From contig DYSZ01000018.1 of assembly GCA_020726265.1 (NCBI GenBank), forward strand, positions 1 to 38,386: a stretch of 38,386 nucleotides of DNA, given 5' to 3'. A program made the position numbers and the translations under genes. Shown here piece after piece: positions 1-8,250 of the stretch. The notes under the pieces are model-generated. The model ran no database searches and was not told the origin of the DNA. It saw only the letters and a program-made list of their open reading frames with translations. This stretch comes from Draconibacterium orientale. GTDB taxonomy: Bacteria > Bacteroidota > Bacteroidia > Bacteroidales > Prolixibacteraceae. Position 1 is the first letter of the stretch. The number at the start of each line of letters is the position of its first letter.

Positions 1-397
1 TAGCGGCGTGTTTTGAGTTCCAGCCCTGCAAATCGCTGATGTGGTATGGCCATGCAAGTTTATCCTGAGCAATAGCTTGTTTCCATGCATCGGCAGTTTT
101 GTCGAGCGATGCTCCGAAAACTGTAAATCCTGTAGCATTGGTGAATTTTTTGTCTTTGTATTTGTTGTAAGCGCTAACCACGTTTGGGTTTTCACGGCGG
201 CAAGGACCACACCAGGCTGCCCAGAAATCGAGCAAAACCAGTTGTCCTTTGGTGTCAGATAATTTTACTGTTTTTCCATCGGGTGAGGTGCCTGAAAGTT
301 CAGGCGCTTTGTTGCCAATGTTTGTGCCTATGGTTTGAGCAATGGCAAAACTGCTGATAAACAACACAAATAAAACTGCTAATCCTGTTTTTTTCAT
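1..397 (-). CDS. TlpA/ResA-family thioredoxin-like protein (3' end cut by window edge)
   Basis: The reverse strand reads a signal peptide (MKKTGLAVLFVLFISSFAIA, cleavage near residue 20) followed by a thioredoxin-like domain with the redox motif W-C-G-P-C (Cys63, Cys66) in a DFWAAWCGPCR context. About 132 residues are visible and the C-terminus lies outside the window. The family comprises exported thiol-disulfide oxidoreductases that reduce or exchange disulfides in the periplasm, often for cytochrome c maturation or stress defence; the substrate cannot be inferred here. It follows murA on the same strand after a 130-nt gap in which I found no clear TAnnTTTG promoter, so transcription from the murA operon is possible. 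Confidence 0.85.
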   Translation of the reverse strand, partial: MKKTGLAVLFVLFISSFAIAQTIGTNIGNKAPELSGTSPDGKTVKLSDTKGQLVLLDFWAAWCGPCRRENPNVVSAYNKYKDKKFTNATGFTVFGASLDKTADAWKQAIAQDKLAWPYHISDLQGWNSKHAA

Positions 398-527
398 AAT
401 TACTTTATTCAATTTCTAGTATAATTTTTCTTTTTTATTTTATGGAAGCGGCTTTTACAAAAACCGTACCTGTTTCAAAACATTTTACTTACTGAAAAGT
501 TTACACTTTAAAATTCAGCCTGAACTT

Positions 528-1832
528 TTACCCGCGTGAAATTTTTGCACCGAGCATATTTAACCTCAAATCGATGCTTTCATAACCCCTGTCGATTTGT
601 TCAATATTTTCGATGGTGCTTTTCCCTTTTGCCGACATGGCAGCAATGAGCAGCGCAATCCCGGCGCGAATATCTGGCGAACTCATTTTTGTTCCGCGCA
701 GGCTGTGATTGCGGTCTAACCCGATAACCGTGGCGCGGTGCGGGTCGCAAAGAATAATCTGCGCGCCCATGTCAATCAGTTTATCCACAAAAAACAGGCG
801 GCTTTCAAACATTTTCTGGTGAACCAGTACACTTCCTTTGGCCTGTGTTGCCACAACAAGGAAAACACTCAAAAGGTCGGGGGTAAGCCCGGGCCACGGT
901 GCATCCGAGATTGTCATGATTGAACCATCGATATATGTATCGATTTCGTAATGGCGATTGCCCGAAATTAAAAGGTCATCGCCTTTTTGCTCCATTTTTA
1001 TCCCTAACTGCCTGAACGAATTTGGGATAATTCCCAAATGCTCGACCCCGGCATTTTTTATTGTCAGGTCGGAGTCGGTCATCGCTGCCAGACCAATAAA
1101 ACTGCCAACTTCAATCATATCAGGAAGTATGTGGTGTGTACAGCCTTTTAAGGAATTAACGCCTTCGATGGTGAGCAAATTGGAGCCGATACCTGAAATT
1201 TTTGCGCCCATCGAAACAAGCATTTTACTCAACTGTTGCAGATAGGGTTCGCAGGCTGCATTGTAAATTGTTGTTGTTCCTTCGGCTAAAACGGCTGCCA
1301 TCAGAATGTTGGCAGTTCCTGTAACTGAGGCTTCATCAAGTAACATATAGCATCCTTTCAGTTTTGAAGCTGAAACTGAATACCATTGTTTGTCGGTATC
1401 GAACTTAAATGTTGCACCAAGTTTTTGAAGCCCGATGAAATGTATGTCAACCCTGCGGCGACCGATTTTATCGCCTCCCGGTTGCGGAATTAATCCTTTG
1501 CCAAAACGGGTCAGCAACGGACCGATTATCATTATTGAACCGCGCAAACTGGATGCTTTTTTTGCATATTCCACGGTTTTCATAAAATCGATATTGACGT
1601 GTGCTGCGTTAAAACGGTAAATCCCCTTTTGCATTCTGTCAACCTGAACTCCCATGCTTCTGAGAATCTCAATCAGTTTCAAAACGTCGCTGATTTCGGG
1701 CAGGTTATTTATTAAAACATCCTGATCGGTAAGCAGGGTTGCACAAATCATCTGAAGTGCTTCGTTTTTTGCGCCCTGAGGTTCGAGTTCACCTTTCAGT
1801 TTACAACCTCCTTCGATGGTGAAAGTTGACAT
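528..1832 (-). CDS. murA: UDP-N-acetylglucosamine 1-carboxyvinyltransferase
   Basis: This cytoplasmic enzyme transfers enolpyruvate from PEP to UDP-GlcNAc, the first committed step of peptidoglycan synthesis. The 434-residue protein has the usual MurA length and the inside-out alpha/beta-barrel sequence pattern, with substrate-binding Lys22-Asn23 near the N-terminus. In the active-site loop, where E. coli MurA has Cys115 (P-G-G-C-x-I-G), this protein reads P-G-G-D-K-I-G-R-R-R with Asp121. A Cys-to-Asp change at this position is known to give fosfomycin insensitivity. It is the second gene of a DUF4290-murA pair (12-nt gap), expressed from the promoter at 2530-2559. Confidence 0.97.
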   Translation of the reverse strand: MSTFTIEGGCKLKGELEPQGAKNEALQMICATLLTDQDVLINNLPEISDVLKLIEILRSMGVQVDRMQKGIYRFNAAHVNIDFMKTVEYAKKASSLRGSIMIIGPLLTRFGKGLIPQPGGDKIGRRRVDIHFIGLQKLGATFKFDTDKQWYSVSASKLKGCYMLLDEASVTGTANILMAAVLAEGTTTIYNAACEPYLQQLSKMLVSMGAKISGIGSNLLTIEGVNSLKGCTHHILPDMIEVGSFIGLAAMTDSDLTIKNAGVEHLGIIPNSFRQLGIKMEQKGDDLLISGNRHYEIDTYIDGSIMTISDAPWPGLTPDLLSVFLVVATQAKGSVLVHQKMFESRLFFVDKLIDMGAQIILCDPHRATVIGLDRNHSLRGTKMSSPDIRAGIALLIAAMSAKGKSTIENIEQIDRGYESIDLRLNMLGAKISRG

Positions 1833-1844
1833 GTGATCGGACTG

Positions 1845-2459
1845 TTATTTTGATTGTTTCTTTTTAAACTGCTGCTGGGGTTGTGGTTTTTTCTTCTTGT
1901 TTGTATTTCCCATAATCGATTTGGCGTCGGCAAGTTGCACCAACTCTTTGTTTACCCGAACCTGTTTGCCTGAAAGCTCATAAAGATCCATAAATATTTT
2001 TTCATCCTCCACAGCATCTTTGTTCCACGAGAGGTACGATTTCTTCATGTGGTTGGCCACTTGTTCAATTAAAATCTCACGCTCTTCACCCTGAAGTTCC
2101 GAAATTTTATCAATCATCAGTTCCATGGTGTAACCGTAATGTTTGTAGGTGATGTTGTTTTGAGGATAGGGCACGCGGTTTGGTTTTTCGGTAAGAATAT
2201 CGGGCGTTGGCGGGTTGTAAGGGTAGTCGATATCGAGTTTGAAATCGGACATGATGGCAAGGTGATCCCAGAGTTTGTGTTTGAACTCAGCCACATCGCG
2301 AAGGTACGGATAGAGGTTGCCCATCACATCAATCACTACCTGAGCTGATTTGTTCCGCTTATCACGGTCATCAACAGTAAACAGGTAATCCACCATTTTC
2401 TGTATGTTTCTTCCGTATTCGGGGAGCGGTAATTTTTTACGTTGTGTATTGTAATCCAT
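1845..2459 (-). CDS. DUF4290 domain-containing protein
   Basis: A 204-residue soluble protein matching the Bacteroidota family DUF4290: the N-terminus MDYNTQRKKLPLPEYGRNIQ, helical segments, then a conserved D-Y-P-Y-N-P-P stretch near residue 80. The last 20 or so residues are a low-complexity Lys/Gln tail, suggesting nucleic-acid or ribosome contact (inference). No catalytic motif or signal peptide is visible and its function is unknown. It lies 12 nt upstream of murA and the two share a promoter. Confidence 0.9.
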   Translation of the reverse strand: MDYNTQRKKLPLPEYGRNIQKMVDYLFTVDDRDKRNKSAQVVIDVMGNLYPYLRDVAEFKHKLWDHLAIMSDFKLDIDYPYNPPTPDILTEKPNRVPYPQNNITYKHYGYTMELMIDKISELQGEEREILIEQVANHMKKSYLSWNKDAVEDEKIFMDLYELSGKQVRVNKELVQLADAKSIMGNTNKKKKPQPQQQFKKKQSK

Positions 2460-2529
2460 TTCTGTTTTTTTCTTTAATTTTATAGTATCAGCAGGAACCG
2501 GCAGTGTTTTGGTTTTGTGGATTTTGTTG

Positions 2530-2559
2530 CAAAACTAATGATTTCCGTGCAATGTGCAA
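2530..2559 (-). promoter_or_regulatory. Bacteroidota-type promoter of the DUF4290-murA operon
   Basis: On the minus strand TTG (2559-2557), a 19-nt spacer and TAGTTTTG (2537-2530) match the primary sigma-factor consensus TTG-N19-TAnnTTTG. The predicted start is near 2524, giving a leader of about 65 nt before the DUF4290 start codon. This separates the operon from the helicase gene upstream. Confidence 0.7.
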
Positions 2560-2575
2560 TTTTATTTTTGGGTTG

Positions 2576-4885
2576 CTAACCTTTGATTTTCAGTTTTGCA
2601 AACTTCAGCAGCAATTGTTTCTGCCCCAATGTCGGAAAAAAAATGGTCGCTTTTGTATTGGGCATAACGCCTTCAACGTGTATCACTTTTCCTTCGCCGA
2701 AACGCTGGTGTTCAACAGTCATTCCCTGTTGAATGGCGTTTGGATCGTCGCCTTCGAAATTGCTGCTTTCTGTATTCCGGCCAGCAGTCAACGGTCGCTT
2801 AGCCAGAAAATTCGGGGTTGAAGGAATCAGTGATTTTTTTATTGTGCGGTTAAAATGAAAACCGCTGTCTTCTAGTGGTTCAATATTTTTGTTTCTTGTA
2901 TTTCTGAGTGCCGATCCTGAAATATCAGTGTATTTTTCGTCTAACTCCTGAAGAAAACGGCTGGGTGTGCAAAAATCGAGGCTGCCCCAACGGTAGCGCT
3001 GACTGGCATAACTAAGCCAGGCATTTTCCTTAGCCCTGGTAACCGCAACATAAAACAAACGGCGTTCCTCTTCAATCGGATCATCTCCATGTTTTTGGTT
3101 CTCCCGCAACGACGGGAACAGGTTTTCTTCCATGCCAACAACAAACACATTTTTAAACTCGAGGCCCTTGGCTGAGTGAATTGTCATGAGTGTTACCTTA
3201 TCGCGGTCTTCCTCTTTTTCGTTATCCTGATCGGTTAACAAAGCCACATCTTCGAGATAGTTTGCCAGTTTTGATGGTTCGCCGGTTTCGAGCGAATTCA
3301 GACTGAATTCCTGAATGGCATTGAGCAACTCCTGAATATTTTCATACCGGCTAACTCCTTCAGGCGATTTGTCGTTATAAAGTTCTTTTAGTAAACCGGT
3401 TTGGTCGGTGATGATTTTAGCTGCTGAAAAAGCGTCGTTATTTGCTGCAATATCCATGAAACTGTTCATCAGCCTGTGGAAACCCAACAGTTTTGAAACG
3501 GTTCCCTTGTTCAGTCCAGCATCGTTTTGCAGTTCAAGGTTTCCGATAACCTGCCAAATCGATTTGTCGGAAGCTGCCGCCGCATTTTCAAGTTTATCGA
3601 GGGTTGTGTCTCCGATTCCACGCGCCGGGAAGTTGATAATGCGTTTTAATGCCTCGTTGTCGGCTGGGTTAATAGTGAGCCTGAAGTAGGAGAGGAGGAC
3701 ATTGATTTCCTTTCGCTGGTAAAAGCTGAGGCCGCCATAAATTTTGTACGGAATATTTCGTTTGCGCAACGCTTCTTCAAAAATGCGCGATTGTGCGTTG
3801 GTGCGGTACAAAATGGCGTAATCGGCATTTTTATAATGGTTTCGGAGCTGTGTTTCAGCAATCTCCTGTACCACCATAAAACCTTCTTCGTTATCGGTTA
3901 ATGCTGAGAGTATTTTTATTGGATTCCCCTTTTCGTTTTCCGAAAAAACAGTTTTCGGAATCTGACGTTTGTTATTCGAAATAATGCTGTTTGCCGCATT
4001 CACAATGGTTTGCGTTGAGCGATAGTTTTGTTCGAGCTTGAAAATTTTGTGGTCGGGGTAGTCGTTTTTGAAATTAAGAATGTTTTCAATCCGTGCTCCG
4101 CGAAATGAATAAATACTTTGTGCATCGTCGCCTACTACGCAAATATTGTTGGTTTTCGATGCCAGCTTTTTTACTATAAGATACTGGGCATAATTTGTAT
4201 CTTGGTATTCATCAACCAAAACATAGTTGAAACGCTCGTGGTATTTGGCCAGAACCTCTGGATAATCGCGGAACAAAACGTTTGTTTTCAGCAGCAGGTC
4301 GTCGAAGTCCATCGCCCCCGAAAGAAACGACCGTTTGGTGTATTCCTTATAAATCTCGGCAATAGCACTCATTCGCATACTTTTGTCAACCAGCCTTATT
4401 TCGGCTGAATTGGCGTAAACCACGGGTGTAATGAGGTTGTTTTTCGCCATCGAAATTCGCGATGCCACAATTCCGGGCTTGTAGGTTTTTTCGTCGAGGT
4501 CGAAACTTTTGATGATTGTTTTTATAAGGCTTTTACTGTCGGCGCTATCGTAAATTGTAAAGTTCGAAGGGTATCCGAGTATTTCGTGTTCTGTACGTAA
4601 AATGCGTGCAAAAACGCTGTGAAAAGTTCCCATCCACAAGTACCGCGCTGTGTTTTCGCCCACTACCGAAGAAATCCTTTCCTTCATTTCGCGGGCAGCT
4701 TTGTTGGTAAATGTAAGCGCAAGAATGGTGGATGGCCGCACGCCCTGTTTTAATAAATGAGCAATTCGGTAGGTTAAAACCCGTGTTTTCCCCGATCCCG
4801 CACCGGCAATAATCAGCGAAGGGCCTTCGGTTCGCACCACTGCCTCATGCTGTGCTTTATTCAGTTCATTTAAATAATTGTTCAA
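2576..4885 (-). CDS. UvrD/PcrA-type superfamily 1A ATP-dependent DNA helicase
   Basis: A 3'-5' DNA helicase for excision repair and replication-fork clearance. Numbered from the TTG start chosen here (769 aa): Walker A AGAGSGKT at 27-34, Walker B DEYQD at 225-229, motif III GDDAQSIYSFRG at 252-263, then motif IV (QNYRST), motif V (TIHSAKGLEF) and motif VI (RLFYVAVTRAK). The C-terminus carries the PcrA/UvrD Tudor-like segment (GMTVEHQRFGEGKV), known in the family to bind RNA polymerase. The first in-frame ATG is at 4996, but a perfect -7 box (4910-4917) lies downstream of it. The transcript would therefore exclude that ATG, and TTG at 4885 begins the family-like N-terminus (NNYLNELNKAQ). TTG at 4906 is an alternative. 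Confidence 0.95.
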   Translation of the reverse strand: MNNYLNELNKAQHEAVVRTEGPSLIIAGAGSGKTRVLTYRIAHLLKQGVRPSTILALTFTNKAAREMKERISSVVGENTARYLWMGTFHSVFARILRTEHEILGYPSNFTIYDSADSKSLIKTIIKSFDLDEKTYKPGIVASRISMAKNNLITPVVYANSAEIRLVDKSMRMSAIAEIYKEYTKRSFLSGAMDFDDLLLKTNVLFRDYPEVLAKYHERFNYVLVDEYQDTNYAQYLIVKKLASKTNNICVVGDDAQSIYSFRGARIENILNFKNDYPDHKIFKLEQNYRSTQTIVNAANSIISNNKRQIPKTVFSENEKGNPIKILSALTDNEEGFMVVQEIAETQLRNHYKNADYAILYRTNAQSRIFEEALRKRNIPYKIYGGLSFYQRKEINVLLSYFRLTINPADNEALKRIINFPARGIGDTTLDKLENAAAASDKSIWQVIGNLELQNDAGLNKGTVSKLLGFHRLMNSFMDIAANNDAFSAAKIITDQTGLLKELYNDKSPEGVSRYENIQELLNAIQEFSLNSLETGEPSKLANYLEDVALLTDQDNEKEEDRDKVTLMTIHSAKGLEFKNVFVVGMEENLFPSLRENQKHGDDPIEEERRLFYVAVTRAKENAWLSYASQRYRWGSLDFCTPSRFLQELDEKYTDISGSALRNTRNKNIEPLEDSGFHFNRTIKKSLIPSTPNFLAKRPLTAGRNTESSNFEGDDPNAIQQGMTVEHQRFGEGKVIHVEGVMPNTKATIFFPTLGQKQLLLKFAKLKIKG

Positions 4886-4909
4886 ATCTATTGTGTTTTC
4901 AATCAAACG

Positions 4910-4917
4910 CAAATGTA
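4910..4917 (-). promoter_or_regulatory. -7 promoter element of the helicase gene
   Basis: The minus strand reads TACATTTG, a perfect match to TAnnTTTG, with transcription expected to begin near 4903. No good TTG is seen at the -33 position. The site argues for a helicase start downstream of it rather than at 4996. Confidence 0.5.
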
Positions 4918-5042
4918 TATGATGTTCGTTGTAAACACCGTTTCGATGCACTTGTTTTATCAACAATATCAGGCTGGAATACTTTTGCCCGGGCAATTCA
5001 GATTTTTAGGCAGACGCAAACAATTTAATAAAAATTATACGT

Positions 5043-5050
5043 TAATATTG
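5043..5050 (+). promoter_or_regulatory. Possible -7 element of the T9SS cargo gene
   Basis: TAATATTG matches TAnnTTTG at 7 of 8 positions and lies 20 nt before the start codon at 5070. The -33 region is poor, so this is a weak call. The helicase and the cargo gene would be divergently transcribed from this interval. Confidence 0.3.
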
Positions 5051-5069
5051 CATCACAAACGGTTGTTAT

Positions 5070-6368
5070 ATGAATGTCAGCACCTTTTTGAAGCCACTTT
5101 TAATAATTATAGCAGTTGCTTTTTCTGCGATAGCCAATGCCCAGATTTCAGCGCCTGGTTTAACAGGATCGGATAAAACCAGTTACCCGGTTTTTACCGA
5201 AACCGACAGCATTTTTGTTTTTTGCAACCAGGCAGAAAACAGTGCAACTGGTTCGTTGCGTGTAACCACAAGTCTAACAGGTACAAAAACTTTTTTATGG
5301 GAAAAATACGACGCAGGAAATTTTGGTTTTTATTTTTCTGAAAGTGCCGATGCCGCTCAATCGACAATTAATAACCTCTCCGACGGGTGTTACCGGGTAA
5401 CTGTCACGCAAGGTGCCAATACAATGGTTTCCCGGGCCTGGATTTTTAACGACTGGTTCACGGCAGAAGCTGGAATAACAGAATCGAATTGTGATTTTTT
5501 TCAACTTACCTCGAAACACGAAACGGGCACATTTGAATACTATGACCTTTCGACCGGTGCGACGGTTTTGCTGAATAAAGTTGTAAAAGTTCAATGGAAG
5601 AAAGGAAATGAGGTTATTGCCACCATTTCTGATCCGCAAATAACGAATCTACCAACAGCAAATACTGATTACACATTCAGGGTTTACGACCAATATGGGT
5701 GTGAGGCAGTGGTGCCGGTAACGTATGAATCGGTGGTTACCAAAGCATTTTTTACAGTTGATAAACCAAAAGGTGAAGCTCCGTTAACTGTTACATTTAC
5801 AAATAGTTCTGAAAATGGAACTGCTGGACAATATGAATGGTTTTTCTTTTATGATCTGGATTGGATAAAAGAGAATTCTAAGAGTTTTGACTCACCTGAA
5901 GATAGTATTGAGAATGTTTATGACCAAGAGAGTGTAGTATATACATATGAAAATTCAGGAACCTATATGGTAAAGCTTGTATCGAAAAAACTTTCGCCGG
6001 GGTTGGCGTGTGTCGATACTTTTTATCTCGAAGATTACATCGTTGCCGATACTTCGTTTATAAATGTCCCTAATGTATTTACGCCGAATGGCGATGGAAC
6101 AAACGATGAGTTTGTGGTGAAATTCTGGTCGATGCAAAGTGTTGAAATTGATATTTATAATCGCTGGGGAAAACGTTTGCATTCGTGGAAAAGCGGCGAT
6201 GTGCGCGGTTTTGAACAAACCTGGACCCAAACCGTTTGGGATGGCCGCGGAATGGGTGGCCGAATGGCAAGTCCGGGAGTATATTTTTATAATGTAACCG
6301 GTATTGGCCGCGATGGGGTAAAACGCCACAAAGACGGGTTTTTCCACCTGTTCAGGGAAAAGGACTAA
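5070..6368 (+). CDS. T9SS type B sorting-domain (gliding-motility C-terminal domain) surface protein with PKD domain
   Basis: A 432-residue exported protein. Residues 1-24 are a signal peptide ending A-N-A. Residues 225-325 look like a PKD beta-sandwich (PLTVTFTNSS, ending in a YTYENSGTYMVKL strand). Residues 333-432 form the CHU_C/type B sorting domain, recognised by N-V-F-T-P-N-G-D-G-T-N-D, I-Y-N-R-W-G, W-D-G-R and the G-V-Y-F-Y-N-V strand. Such proteins cross the inner membrane by Sec and the outer membrane by the type IX system, then are released or anchored at the surface. No enzymatic domain is visible, so an adhesin or structural role is an inference. The gene ends head-on against the next gene with interlocked stop codons. 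Confidence 0.9.
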   Translation: MNVSTFLKPLLIIIAVAFSAIANAQISAPGLTGSDKTSYPVFTETDSIFVFCNQAENSATGSLRVTTSLTGTKTFLWEKYDAGNFGFYFSESADAAQSTINNLSDGCYRVTVTQGANTMVSRAWIFNDWFTAEAGITESNCDFFQLTSKHETGTFEYYDLSTGATVLLNKVVKVQWKKGNEVIATISDPQITNLPTANTDYTFRVYDQYGCEAVVPVTYESVVTKAFFTVDKPKGEAPLTVTFTNSSENGTAGQYEWFFFYDLDWIKENSKSFDSPEDSIENVYDQESVVYTYENSGTYMVKLVSKKLSPGLACVDTFYLEDYIVADTSFINVPNVFTPNGDGTNDEFVVKFWSMQSVEIDIYNRWGKRLHSWKSGDVRGFEQTWTQTVWDGRGMGGRMASPGVYFYNVTGIGRDGVKRHKDGFFHLFREKD

Positions 6369-8089
6369 ATTCCTTCACTCAGCCTGAAAGTATTCAGGAT
6401 TTCATTTGTAATATCTTCGGTATTTGTCTCCTGAATATTGAAAATTTTCTCAGGCGAAATCCTGAATTTTTGAATTATTTCAGCCAGAACTTCCTGCCTG
6501 ACTGAGAAAATAACATGACAACTTTTATTTGCCAAAAGATGATGAATCGACGGCGCCCATCCGTTATCATTGAGTTCAAGCCACCCAGTTTCATCAATAA
6601 TTACAATTCTTGATTTGCAATTAAAAAGAACAGTATTCCCTTTTTCAAGAGCAGTTTCACTGATAAAATATTTGCCCACTTTATCCTGTCCGTCAATACC
6701 CGATGTACTCAGAAAAACCATCTCTTTCCCTGTTTTAATATCGAAAATATGATAACCTGTGGTTGTATTTTCCTGCATTTTTCGTAATGAAAGAATACCG
6801 GCAACCGAGATATTTTCTGAATTCAACCTGGTTACTAAATTCTTCAGCAAAGTGGTTTTTCCTGAACCAATTCCACCAGTTAAAATGTAAATTTTCTGTT
6901 CGTCGAGCCTGCTTTTTTTCAGTTCATCCAGCCTGAATTCGGCATAATTTATCAACTGACTGACAACCAAACCCGGATTTCGGAGAATGGTTTTCACATC
7001 GGGTGTATTGGCAATCACGGCAGGCAGCGTGTCAATCGAAATTTCGATGGCCAGCGGAAGTTGTTTGAAATAGCTGTTGCCAAAGAATTTTCTGATTCCG
7101 GGGTTGTACAATTCAGTTCCGATAGCGGTAAAACCCATGATAACCAGAATGGCGCGCAGGTTCATTTCTATTCCCATCAAAATGGCTTCTGAAACAGGTA
7201 CAGGTTCTGTTTCGAGTTGGGTAAAAACCACTGCTGTAAGCATGGTTATTAAAACAAAAAATACCCAGAAACGAGGCCGGATAATCTGTCGGTAAGCGCG
7301 TTTATATCTGAAAGCCCAGATTGTGGCAGATACTAAAACGAGTAAAGCCCAAATTTCAAAGATAATCCTCTCGGTAAACAACAGTAAACCAATCAAAAGG
7401 GACATATTTGCAAACAACCAGCCCAATGAATAGCTGAATTTGTTTTGTTTTCCGGTTCTGGGAGTATTTATTTCCTTGAATTGAATTGAAGCAGCCTGAA
7501 GCGTTTCCCCCGATTTTATTGCTTTTCCTGTTCTTATTCCGATGATTGCTGTCACACTGCCGAAAATTATATACAAACCGAGTAAAACAAAAATGGGCAT
7601 CCAAACAGCATCGAACTGAAGCCGGAGTTGTTGCTCCGCAAACTTCATCAGGTTGGTATATACTTCGATAATGTTATTTCCGTAGAAAATTATGAAATTG
7701 AAAATCTTCTGAAACAGATTCCACGACATTGCAAGTGCTGAACCTACGATAAACCCGGCCATATTACGCCCCAGCAACCGAACTGAAAATTCGAGTAACA
7801 AAGCTTCACTGAAAATGGCAATCATCGGTCCGAAAATGACTGCACTTGGCGACATTGTTTTCAGCAATGCACAAATTAAACCGGCCCGCCAGAACAAGCC
7901 TTTCTCAGTCCATTTATAACTTGCCGAAATAAGAATAATTAACCCAATTGCTGTTAAAATATTTCCGCTGAATGGAATACGCAGATTGTGCAGAAAACTT
8001 CCGAGAATGATTTCGGATGAAGCCCATGTTGTTCCAAGAAGTGCCGATTTTATCCATGTTTCGTTGAGCAGCTCGTTTGATTTTACCAT
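6365..8089 (-). CDS. Fused membrane protein: ECF-transporter-like membrane regions plus THEP1/NTPase_1-like P-loop domain
   Basis: A 574-residue protein in three parts. Residues 15-185 are polytopic and resemble an ECF S-component (small residues, R-I-P-F-S-G, then G-P-M-x-A-I-x-x-E-A). Residues 222-385 have further hydrophobic segments and a segment (R-A-I-L near 312 to I-D-T-L-P near 352-356) resembling EcfT/CbiQ coupling regions. Residues 398-574 are a P-loop domain with Walker A GGIGSGKTT (405-413) and Walker B IVIIDETG (495-502), closest to THEP1/NTPase_1 nucleoside-triphosphatases. The ABC signature LSGGQ is absent, so the NTPase is not a normal EcfA. The ECF assignments are from pattern; the P-loop call is firm. 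The substrate is unknown. It appears monocistronic. Confidence 0.7.
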   Translation of the reverse strand: MVKSNELLNETWIKSALLGTTWASSEIILGSFLHNLRIPFSGNILTAIGLIILISASYKWTEKGLFWRAGLICALLKTMSPSAVIFGPMIAIFSEALLLEFSVRLLGRNMAGFIVGSALAMSWNLFQKIFNFIIFYGNNIIEVYTNLMKFAEQQLRLQFDAVWMPIFVLLGLYIIFGSVTAIIGIRTGKAIKSGETLQAASIQFKEINTPRTGKQNKFSYSLGWLFANMSLLIGLLLFTERIIFEIWALLVLVSATIWAFRYKRAYRQIIRPRFWVFFVLITMLTAVVFTQLETEPVPVSEAILMGIEMNLRAILVIMGFTAIGTELYNPGIRKFFGNSYFKQLPLAIEISIDTLPAVIANTPDVKTILRNPGLVVSQLINYAEFRLDELKKSRLDEQKIYILTGGIGSGKTTLLKNLVTRLNSENISVAGILSLRKMQENTTTGYHIFDIKTGKEMVFLSTSGIDGQDKVGKYFISETALEKGNTVLFNCKSRIVIIDETGWLELNDNGWAPSIHHLLANKSCHVIFSVRQEVLAEIIQKFRISPEKIFNIQETNTEDITNEILNTFRLSEGI

Positions 8090-8150
8090 GCCAATGTTCC
8101 GCTTTTGAAGTACGATTTCTGAACCCGGTTTGTAAGAGAACGCGGGCTTG

Positions 8151-8158
8151 CAAAAATA
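8151..8158 (-). promoter_or_regulatory. -7 promoter element of the membrane-NTPase fusion gene
   Basis: The minus strand reads TATTTTTG, a perfect TAnnTTTG element, giving a leader of about 55 nt before the start codon at 8089. The -33 region is not convincing. It implies that the fusion gene is transcribed separately from the gene upstream (8251-9189). Confidence 0.45.
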
Positions 8159-8250
8159 GCAATTGAAAAGTTATTCCATCACGTGGAATGCACGAACGAG
8201 TGCAGATTGCTGTACAGATTGGCCGTAAGTTATTTTTGTTGCGGATTTAT

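Noticed and set aside
5955-6347. Open frame of 130 codons on the minus strand inside the T9SS cargo gene
   Set aside because: It mirrors the conserved sorting domain on the other strand and has no features of its own.
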